This document shows, piece by piece, positions 45,023-52,445 of a stretch of DNA of 64,000 nt. The notes under the pieces were generated by a model. It ran no database searches. It saw only the letters and a program-made list of their open reading frames with translations, and had not been told where the DNA came from. The position numbers were made by a program, and so were the translations under genes. Within the stretch, counting starts at the first letter, position 1; each line of letters opens with the position of its first letter. Source of the stretch: Shimia sp. (GTDB lineage: Bacteria > Pseudomonadota > Alphaproteobacteria > Rhodobacterales > Rhodobacteraceae); assembly GCA_024224295.1 (NCBI GenBank), contig JAAENN010000020.1, positions 80,576 to 144,575 on the forward strand. The letters are read 5' to 3'.

Positions 45023-45877
45023 TTAACCTTTCAGCGTGGCGATTGCATCTGCCTTCGCCAAAATTTCACGCGCAGTAACAATGTGCAGGTTTTCGACAAT
45101 CTTGCCGTCCACCACGGCCACACCCTGCCCGCTGGCTTCGCATTCCTCAAACGCAGCAATCTGACGCTTCGCCAGATCAATCTCGACGTCGCTTGGCGCA
45201 TAGGCCGCATTAGCCACATCCACCTGCGCAGGATGGATCAGCGTTTTGCCATCAAACCCCATGTCGCGGCCTTGATCACATTCCACCTTCAACCCTTCGG
45301 CATCTTTGAACGCGTTGTACACGCCATCAACAATCACAATACCCTCTGCCTTTGCAGCCAGCAGGCACAAGCCAAGCCCCGCCATCATCGGCAAACGGTC
45401 CGCACGGAGGCGGGTTTGGAGCTCTTTGGCGAGGTCATTTGTTCCCATCACAAAACCGGTCAGCTGCGGGTGTGCCGCGATTTCCGCCGCGTTCAACATG
45501 CCGCGTGGTGTTTCCATCATCGCCCAAATCGGCTTGTCGCCAATCAGCGCGGCCAATGCGTCAACTTGCGCCGCACTTTCTACCTTGGGTAACAGCACTG
45601 CATCGCAATCCATAGCCGCCGCAGCTTTTGCGTCTGCTTCGCCCCATTGCGTGTCCAAACCATTGATCCGCACGATGCGCATTCGGCTGCCATAACCGCC
45701 TTGGGTCAACGCATCAGCTAAGGTCGCACGGGCGTTTTCTTTCTCATCCGGTGCCACCGCGTCTTCGAGATCAAAGATGATAGCATCCACCGGCAAGCCA
45801 CGTGCTTTTTCCAATGCACGGTCCTTGGACCCAGGAATGTAAAGAACCGACCGAAAGGGGCGTGCGCGCTGATCCAT
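45023..45877 (-). CDS. mcl2: (3S)-malyl-CoA thioesterase (CoA ester lyase family, Mcl2-type)
   Basis: The start at 45877 gives 284 residues of the citrate-lyase-beta/CoA ester lyase family: RSVLYIPGSKDRALEKARGLP, DAIIFDLEDAVAPDEKENAR with the metal-binding Glu/Asp, and MMETPRGMLNAAEIA. It is shorter than Mcl1 (about 318 aa) and has the typical Mcl2 start RPFRSVLYIPG, so the thioesterase that releases malate from malyl-CoA is the best choice. The track ORF begins 59 codons too early. It is first of the mcl2-nnrU-DUF1737-mch unit. Confidence 0.85.
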   Translation of the reverse strand: MDQRARPFRSVLYIPGSKDRALEKARGLPVDAIIFDLEDAVAPDEKENARATLADALTQGGYGSRMRIVRINGLDTQWGEADAKAAAAMDCDAVLLPKVESAAQVDALAALIGDKPIWAMMETPRGMLNAAEIAAHPQLTGFVMGTNDLAKELQTRLRADRLPMMAGLGLCLLAAKAEGIVIVDGVYNAFKDAEGLKVECDQGRDMGFDGKTLIHPAQVDVANAAYAPSDVEIDLAKRQIAAFEECEASGQGVAVVDGKIVENLHIVTAREILAKADAIATLKG

Positions 45878-46186
45878 GACTCTCTCCGTAATTATGTTGC
45901 GCAGAGAGGTGCATTTTTCTTGGAAAACTTCAAGGGCATTCTTGCCGCATCGCAGAAAGTTTCTCAAAATCTCAGGCGGATGCGCCAAATGTCGCGCTTT
46001 CGGAAACAATAAATTCGTTACGTCAACCATTTTTAAGCCCGGAGCTGCGCACACTCATTCCATCGCTTCCTGTGGGAGGAACGCAAAGACGGTTCAAAAG
46101 GACCGCGATCATAAGAAGAGGCGAGAGCTTTGAAAACCATGGCGTGCAAAAGGCGCGCACATGCCTTCTTTATGAGAGGAAACCAC
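45878..46186. other. Divergent intergenic region between mcl2 and the secreted-protein gene (309 bases)
   Basis: This region should hold the promoters of the mcl2 operon (minus) and of the small secreted protein (plus). I see no coding sequence, RNA gene or strong hairpin in it. A good Shine-Dalgarno GAGAGGA precedes the ATG at 46187. There is no TGTGATCACA palindrome here, unlike before sdhC and sucC. Confidence 0.6.
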
Positions 46187-46504
46187 ATGAAACGCACTTT
46201 TTTGACCCTGACGGCCGGTCTTGGCCTTTCGATCTGCGCCAACTCAATCGCCCAAGCACAGAACATGCAACATTGCGCTACCCGCGACCTTGTAGTGGAA
46301 CGTCTGGCCCAGAAGTACGGGGAATCCCGTCAGGCGCTTGGTCTTGGCACGCAGGGCGCTATGGTGGAGATTTTTGCTTCGGAAGATTCCGGCAGCTGGA
46401 CCATCACCGTCACCATGCCAAACGGCTCCACCTGTCTGATGGCGACAGGCCAATCCTATGAAAAGCTTGCCGAGGTTCTACCGGCCAAAGGTGACGACGC
46501 CTGA
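46187..46504 (+). CDS. Small secreted protein, unknown function
   Basis: The start at 46187 is chosen because GAGAGGA lies just upstream and MKRTFLTLTAGLGLSICANSIAQAQ is a clear signal peptide with cleavage after AQA. The total is 105 residues. The mature part NMQHCATRDLVVERLAQKYGE has one Cys, and a second is in MPNGSTCLMATGQSYEKL, so a disulfide is likely. The pattern is seen in small periplasmic proteins of Rhodobacteraceae but I do not know a family name. It is monocistronic and convergent with the broken TauE-like gene. Confidence 0.72.
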   Translation: MKRTFLTLTAGLGLSICANSIAQAQNMQHCATRDLVVERLAQKYGESRQALGLGTQGAMVEIFASEDSGSWTITVTMPNGSTCLMATGQSYEKLAEVLPAKGDDA

Positions 46505-46516
46505 TGTCGCACGTTC

Positions 46517-47256
46517 TTAGAATAGCGCGTCACAAATCAGCTTCACGCCAGTGATCGACAAGAGCGCATAGGTCAACGCAAAAAAGACCCGCTCTGACAC
46601 GGCGTGATGCAGCTTCACACCTCCCCAAGCCCCAAGCAGCGCGAATGGTGCCAAAACGGCTCCCGCGCGCAGGGACTCGGCGGTGAACACCCCGAGAAAC
46701 GCATAGGGCACAAACTTCATGATGTTGATGGCCCAGAACACCAGCACGGTTGTGGCTTGATATGCGGTTTTGCCTAAGCCCTAGATAACAAATAGACGGC
46801 TGCTGGCGGACCTCCCGCGTGGCTGACAAAGCTGGTGAACCCAGCCACCGCTCCAGCGACCAGCCCAGCCCGCACTGGCATTTTTCGCCTCTCCCGCGAA
46901 CGTGGCCACATCTGCCAGATCACAAATCCAAGCGACACGGCCCCGATCAAAAGCCGCAACACATCATCATTGGCGAAACGAAACAACGCAACACCACCGG
47001 CAACACCTGGCAGACCGCCAAGAATCAACACCTGCGCCTCCTGCCAACGCCACTTTCCCCAATAGGGCCGCAGCGTCGCCAGGTCGACGAGCATCAAGAG
47101 CGGCAGCATCAGCCCCAACGCCTGCGCAGGTGGCACGATCAATGCCAAGACAGCCGCGCTGGCAAAGGCCGCGCCAGAGCCGAACCCTGCTTTGGAGACA
47201 CCGGCAAACAGAACCGCTATCGGCGCCAAGACCCAGAATGCGAGAGAATCACTCAT
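46517..47256 (-). pseudogene. TauE/SafE (TSUP) family transporter with a one-base frameshift
   Basis: The first ORF (from 47256) gives 160 residues with APIAVLFAGVSKAGFGSGAAF and SHAGGPPAAVYLLS, the TSUP permease hallmarks. It then reads RA and stops at TAG (46776-46774). Another frame resumes immediately: GLGKTAYQATTVLVFWAINIM, FVPYAFLGVF and on to a normal C-terminus at 46517. One missing base near 46783 (for example CAG in SQGLGKTAYQ) would restore a protein of about 246 residues with seven or eight helices, the usual length. Such proteins export sulfite or other small organic anions. Probably inactive as written. Confidence 0.87.
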
Positions 47257-47331
47257 ACAAAAACAGGCGCTCCCATGGGTGCGCCTGCTGAAATTTGAGG
47301 CACCTCATGCTGCAAAGCAGCAGAAAGGTCC

Positions 47332-47535
47332 TTACTTGCCGTCAAGAATCTTCTTGCGCTGTTGTTTGTATTCCTTTTCCGTCACCAGCCCATCTGCATA
47401 AGCTTTTTCCAACGAGGCAAGCTGGTCTCCAACGCTCACGGCCTGCACGTTTGTCGTCGCACTGCCCCCACCACATGCCGATACTGTCATGGCCACCAAA
47501 GTCAGTGCCATCAGGGTTTTCATGGTCGTTTTCAT
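47332..47535 (-). CDS. Small SHOCT-domain lipoprotein
   Basis: The 67-aa product has a lipoprotein signal MKTTMKTLMALTLVAMTVSAC with lipobox VSAC near residue 21, a short GGGSATTN linker, and then DQLASLEKAYADGLVTEKEYKQQRKKIL, a complete SHOCT helix pair (short C-terminal oligomerisation domain with the L-x-x-G-x-I/V-T-x-x-E-Y/F pattern). It should be membrane-anchored in the periplasm. The partner is unknown. It is a single gene upstream of and divergent from mdh. Confidence 0.82.
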   Translation of the reverse strand: MKTTMKTLMALTLVAMTVSACGGGSATTNVQAVSVGDQLASLEKAYADGLVTEKEYKQQRKKILDGK

Positions 47536-47734
47536 TTTTTGTAGTCCTCAAACACGCCTGTGAATTCTCCGTGCCATCTACTCACAGCCGTCGCCCCAAA
47601 TCAAGCGCACCAAACTGAACGAATTATGAGGAAATTTCTGTGTCGCAGCTCACGTCACACCTGCGTCAGCTAGCAAACCTCCGACCTCAAACACTTGCGT
47701 CATCGCCAAATTAGACTTAAGCCACCCGCGATAA

Positions 47735-48721
<987 letters not shown>

Positions 48722-48743
48722 GCGCAGACAGATTCGAATTTCG

Positions 48744-48774
48744 AAAGGCCCACAGTTTTGTGGGCCTTTTTCTT
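48744..48774 (+). terminator. Rho-independent terminator of mdh
   Basis: AAAGGCCCACA, a GTTT loop and TGTGGGCCTTT give an 11-bp stem with trailing TTCTTT. It starts 23 bases after the stop. Confidence 0.92.
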
Positions 48775-48870
48775 TGCACCACTGGAATCTTGCGCCCGAA
48801 ACGGTATGGTTAACAAATGATGACCGCGCGCAACCTGCGCCACACACCTACCGACAAGGGGGAAATAACC

Positions 48871-49023
48871 ATGAGCATCAAACCAGCGCTGCCGCTTGCT
48901 TTGCTCTTCAGCCTGATCGTTGCCGCTTGCGGAGGCACTAAATCCAACATCCCAGACAATTCCTGGGAGGTGCGCACCGGGCCGCAATCCATTCCGCAGA
49001 CTGCGTCGATTTACGGCAACTAA
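48871..49023 (+). CDS. Small lipoprotein (50 aa)
   Basis: The start at 48871 (MSIKPALPLALLFSLIVAAC) gives 50 residues with lipobox VAAC near residue 20; an AAGGGGGAAA Shine-Dalgarno precedes it. The mature peptide of about 30 residues reads GGTKSNIPDNSWEVRTGPQS and ends IYGN. The WEVRTGPQS segment recurs as NVRSGPQS at the same place in the next lipoprotein, suggesting a duplicated N-terminal part. Function unknown. Confidence 0.65.
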   Translation: MSIKPALPLALLFSLIVAACGGTKSNIPDNSWEVRTGPQSIPQTASIYGN

Positions 49024-49177
49024 GCCAAACACCCCCATCGGCTCCCTCATGCGGCCTTAAAAACGCCTCACATGACGTGCAATACCTCTTGCCGTTTTCT
49101 ATCTTTGATTGCACCATTCCCCAAAAGCATCTCCCGCCTGTCTGCGGAAACTGATGCCAAGATTTTGGGAAATATCT

Positions 49178-49840
49178 ATGCGCCTCCAATCATACCTCAT
49201 TGCCGGCCTCAGTGGTGCACTACTGCTCACCGCCTGCGGCAACCCCACCAGCACACCAAACGTGCGTTCCGGCCCGCAAAGCCAACATCCTGTGACGTAT
49301 GGCCCCAACCACGTCCCCGCCACCCCGGGTCAAACGCTGGCGGCTGTTGGCAGTGTAGATGCGGTTCTGGAAGGCACCGGCATCAGCGCCGCGGATATTG
49401 GCGAAGCAGTGTTTGGCGATGCTGACCGCAGTACAGACCTGAGCCGCCCCATCGCCTTGTTCCAGTCCGCCTGTCTAAAGCACTCTCCAGATTTGGCCGC
49501 CATCGCCCGATCAGCTACGGAAAGCGGCCTCGACGTAGAGCGTCCCAGCGCAGATCAAGTCTACGCTTCAGAGTGGACCGACACGGCAACAACTTCGCTT
49601 CAGGTCAACATGGAAAGCGCCTACGCATTTGAATGCGCCACGACAAGCGTGGTGTCACAATCGCTCTCAGCCAAAGAGGCGCAAACCACCTTCTTTAATA
49701 CCCTGGGACTTCAACCCAGCAACGGACAAGCCACAACAACCATCGACGGCAGCCGCTATATCATCTCACACAAGATGTTTGACGGAGGTGGGTTCGGAGT
49801 GAACGAACACGCCTTCCTGTTGCGGTCCAATACGCCTTAA
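49178..49840 (+). CDS. Lipoprotein of unknown function (220 aa)
   Basis: The start at 49178 gives MRLQSYLIAGLSGALLLTAC with lipobox LTAC. After it come NPTSTPNVRSGPQSQHPVTYG (similar to the small lipoprotein just upstream), a Val/Gly/Asp-rich segment, and a globular part with two Cys (FQSACLKHSPDL, AYAFECATT). No family is recognised. It should be anchored in a membrane facing the periplasm. The region after the stop forms alternative hairpins before the sucC control region. Confidence 0.65.
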   Translation: MRLQSYLIAGLSGALLLTACGNPTSTPNVRSGPQSQHPVTYGPNHVPATPGQTLAAVGSVDAVLEGTGISAADIGEAVFGDADRSTDLSRPIALFQSACLKHSPDLAAIARSATESGLDVERPSADQVYASEWTDTATTSLQVNMESAYAFECATTSVVSQSLSAKEAQTTFFNTLGLQPSNGQATTTIDGSRYIISHKMFDGGGFGVNEHAFLLRSNTP

Positions 49841-49850
49841 TGGGTCGGAG

Positions 49851-49892
49851 TGGCGCCTCAAGAAATGGGGCGCCAACAGTGAAACCGTTGGC
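49851..49892 (+). other. Overlapping alternative hairpins downstream of the lipoprotein gene
   Basis: TGGCGCC can pair with GGCGCCA (49869-49875), and GCCAAC (49872-49877) can pair with GTTGGC (49887-49892). The two stems share bases and exclude each other. There is no T-tract. It may be a terminator-like end of the lipoprotein transcript. Confidence 0.35.
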
Positions 49893-49988
49893 GGTAACGC
49901 TGCACCGCAATCCGAGTCGCACGCGCATTCCCTTATTTCATTAGCAATTTGTTTAATTTGTGCGGCTTTCCGCCGAGATGCCCAGTTT

Positions 49989-50019
49989 TGTGATCACGCA
50001 TTTTCAAGCTGTGATCACA
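49989..50019. promoter_or_regulatory. Paired TGTGATCACA-type palindromes upstream of sucC
   Basis: TGTGATCACG (49989-49998) and TGTGATCACA (50010-50019) have centres 21 bases apart, flanked by T- and A-rich DNA, about 96 bases before the sucC start. The pair matches that before sdhC in sequence, spacing and distance to the start codon. It is likely the operator of a common TCA-cycle regulator. Confidence 0.65.
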
Positions 50020-50114
50020 AATAAGAAAAAATCCACCATTCCTGTCGAATTTGCTTATCGGCTCGACCGGACTGTGCCAGAACCGCTTCAATCGCAGCAA
50101 GATGGGACAGTTCC

Positions 50115-51308
50115 ATGAACATCCACGAATATCAGGCGAAAGCCCTGCTTCGCTCCTACGGCGCCCCGGTGTCCGAAGGCCGCGCCGTTCTCAAAGCAGA
50201 AGACGCAAAATCCGCCGCAGGCGAACTTGACGGCCCCCTTTGGGTTGTGAAGGCGCAGATCCACGCAGGTGGGCGCGGCAAAGGCTCTTTCAAAGAAGCT
50301 GATGCAGGCGAAAAAGGCGGTGTCCGCCTCGCCAAATCGGTCGAAGAAGCGGCTGAGGAAGCCAAAAAGATGCTGGGCCGCACCCTTGTGACCCACCAGA
50401 CCGGCCCAGCGGGCAAACAGGTCAACCGCATCTACATCGAAGATGGCTCCGACATCGAGCGTGAGCTGTATCTGGCTCTGCTGGTGGATCGTCAGACCTC
50501 CCGCGTGTCTTTTGTATGCTCCACCGAAGGCGGCATGGACATCGAAGAGGTGGCCGAAGCCACCCCTGAGAAAATCCTGTCCTTCTCCGTCGATCCGGCC
50601 ACCGGTTACCAGCCATACCACGGCCGCCGCGTCGCCTTCTCCCTGGGCCTGAAAGGCGCACAGGTGAAAGAATGCGTGAAGCTGATGGGCATTCTCTACA
50701 AAGCCTTCATGGAAAAAGACATGGAGCAGCTGGAGATCAACCCGCTGATCGTCATGCCAGGCGGCGCACTGAAAGTGCTCGACGCCAAAGTTGGCTTTGA
50801 CGGCAACGCCCTCTACCGCCACGCCGACATCGTAGAACTGCGCGATGAAACCGAAGAAGACCCCAAAGAGCTTGAGGCGTCCAAATACGACCTGAACTAC
50901 ATCGCTCTGGACGGTGAAATCGGCTGCATGGTGAACGGCGCGGGTCTCGCGATGGCCACCATGGACATCATCAAACTCTACGGTGCAGAACCTGCCAACT
51001 TCCTCGACGTGGGCGGCGGCGCAACCAAAGAGAAAGTGACCGAAGCGTTCAAGATCATCACCTCTGATCCAAACGTCAAAGGCATCCTCGTGAACATCTT
51101 CGGCGGCATCATGCGCTGTGACGTGATCGCAGAGGGCGTTGTGGCCGCGGTGAAAGAAGTTGGCCTGCAGGTGCCACTGGTTGTGCGCCTCGAAGGCACC
51201 AACGTGGAAGCCGGCAAAGAGATCATCAACACCTCCGGTCTTGATGTGATCGCGGCGGACAACCTGTCCGACGGTGCTGAAAAAATCGTCAAAGCGGTGA
51301 AAGGATAA
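50115..51308 (+). CDS. sucC: Succinyl-CoA synthetase beta subunit (ADP-forming)
   Basis: The 397-aa subunit starts [22 protein letters not shown], with an ATP-grasp N-domain ([35 protein letters not shown] with metal ligands) and a C-terminal CoA-ligase domain, [15 protein letters not shown] and [16 protein letters not shown]. It forms the alpha2beta2 or alpha-beta enzyme with SucD that makes ATP from succinyl-CoA. It is first of the operon; the operator pair lies upstream. Confidence 0.98.
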   Translation: MNIHEYQAKALLRSYGAPVSEGRAVLKAEDAKSAAGELDGPLWVVKAQIHAGGRGKGSFKEADAGEKGGVRLAKSVEEAAEEAKKMLGRTLVTHQTGPAGKQVNRIYIEDGSDIERELYLALLVDRQTSRVSFVCSTEGGMDIEEVAEATPEKILSFSVDPATGYQPYHGRRVAFSLGLKGAQVKECVKLMGILYKAFMEKDMEQLEINPLIVMPGGALKVLDAKVGFDGNALYRHADIVELRDETEEDPKELEASKYDLNYIALDGEIGCMVNGAGLAMATMDIIKLYGAEPANFLDVGGGATKEKVTEAFKIITSDPNVKGILVNIFGGIMRCDVIAEGVVAAVKEVGLQVPLVVRLEGTNVEAGKEIINTSGLDVIAADNLSDGAEKIVKAVKG

Positions 51309-51313
51309 CACCC

Positions 51314-52195
51314 ATGGCCATTCTCGTAGATGAAAACACCAAGGTTATCTGTCAGGGCTTCACCGGCTCTCAGGGCACCTTCCACTCTGAACAAGCCATC
51401 GCCTATGGCACCAAAATGGTCGGCGGCGTGACTCCGGGCAAAGGTGGCATGGAACACCTCGGCCTGCCGGTCTTTGACTCGGTACACGACGCCAAAGCCA
51501 AAACCGAAGCCAACGCTTCCGTGATCTATGTGCCTCCGCCCTTCGCAGCGGACTCGATCCTCGAGGCCATCGATGCGGAAATGGAACTGATCATCTGCAT
51601 CACCGAAGGCATTCCTGTGCTGGACATGATGAAAGTACAGCGCGCGCTGGAAGGTTCCGCGTCTCGCCTGATCGGTCCGAACTGCCCGGGCGTCATCACG
51701 CCGGATGCGTGCAAAATCGGCATCATGCCGGGCCACATCCACAAGCGTGGCTCCGTGGGCGTTGTGTCCCGCTCCGGCACCCTGACTTACGAAGCGGTTA
51801 AGCAAACCGCAGACATCGGTCTGGGCCAGTCCACTGCTGTGGGCATCGGCGGCGACCCAATCAAAGGCACCGAGCACATTGACGTGCTGGACATGTTCCT
51901 GTCGGACGACGAGACCCAGTCCATCATCATGATTGGTGAGATCGGTGGTTCCGCGGAAGAAGAAGCCGCAGAATTCCTCGCCAACGAGCGCAAAAAAGGC
52001 CGCTGGAAGCCAACCGCTGGCTTCATCGCAGGCCGCACAGCGCCTCCCGGCCGCCGCATGGGCCACGCCGGTGCGATTGTTGCCGGTGGCAAAGGTGGCG
52101 CCGAAGACAAGATCGCCGCGATGCAGGAAGCGGGCATCGTCGTAGCAGACAGCCCAGCCGGCCTCGGCGAAGCTGTGCTCAAAGCGATCGGCTAA
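51314..52195 (+). CDS. sucD: Succinyl-CoA synthetase alpha subunit
   Basis: The 293-aa subunit begins [21 protein letters not shown] with the CoA-binding fold. [16 protein letters not shown] and [20 protein letters not shown] are family blocks, and [20 protein letters not shown] holds the phosphorylated active-site His (GHAGA). It follows sucC by five bases. A hairpin repeat and a 250-base gap separate it from sucA, so the transcripts may be partly independent. Confidence 0.98.
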   Translation: MAILVDENTKVICQGFTGSQGTFHSEQAIAYGTKMVGGVTPGKGGMEHLGLPVFDSVHDAKAKTEANASVIYVPPPFAADSILEAIDAEMELIICITEGIPVLDMMKVQRALEGSASRLIGPNCPGVITPDACKIGIMPGHIHKRGSVGVVSRSGTLTYEAVKQTADIGLGQSTAVGIGGDPIKGTEHIDVLDMFLSDDETQSIIMIGEIGGSAEEEAAEFLANERKKGRWKPTAGFIAGRTAPPGRRMGHAGAIVAGGKGGAEDKIAAMQEAGIVVADSPAGLGEAVLKAIG

Positions 52196-52223
52196 ATGCC
52201 TAACGCTCGGCATATCAACCCAG

Positions 52224-52285
52224 GGCGGCGCCTGACCCTGGGTGGGTGCGAAAGCGCCCTCCCATGGGGAGGGAACGGCGCCGCC
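52224..52285 (+). repeat. Intergenic stem-loop repeat family A, copy 1
   Basis: The core CTGACCCTGGGTGGG, seven variable bases, GCGCCCTCCCATGGGGAGGG (52232-52273) recurs at 57407-57447. The inner part folds as CCCTCC/GGAGGG. In this copy an outer 9-bp stem GGCGGCGCC/GGCGCCGCC closes the element. It lies between sucD and sucA, so it could act as a transcription or mRNA-stability element. Confidence 0.8.
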
Positions 52286-52445
52286 AACAGATTTGCCGAG
52301 CTCATAACTCAAAGGTGAACGCGAAAAACTATGTTTCCGCGCAACCTGCGCTAAGTCTTTTGAAACACTCCCGCGTTCATCTACCCCAAACCAGCCCTAA
52401 GTGGGGCCAACATAAATCCGGTCCCATCCTTCACGAGGTGCCATC

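Noticed and set aside
50088-52312. Long minus-strand ORFs (407 and 444 aa) over sucC and sucD
   Set aside because: They mirror highly expressed conserved genes with strong codon bias; His/Phe/Val-rich translations fit no protein family.
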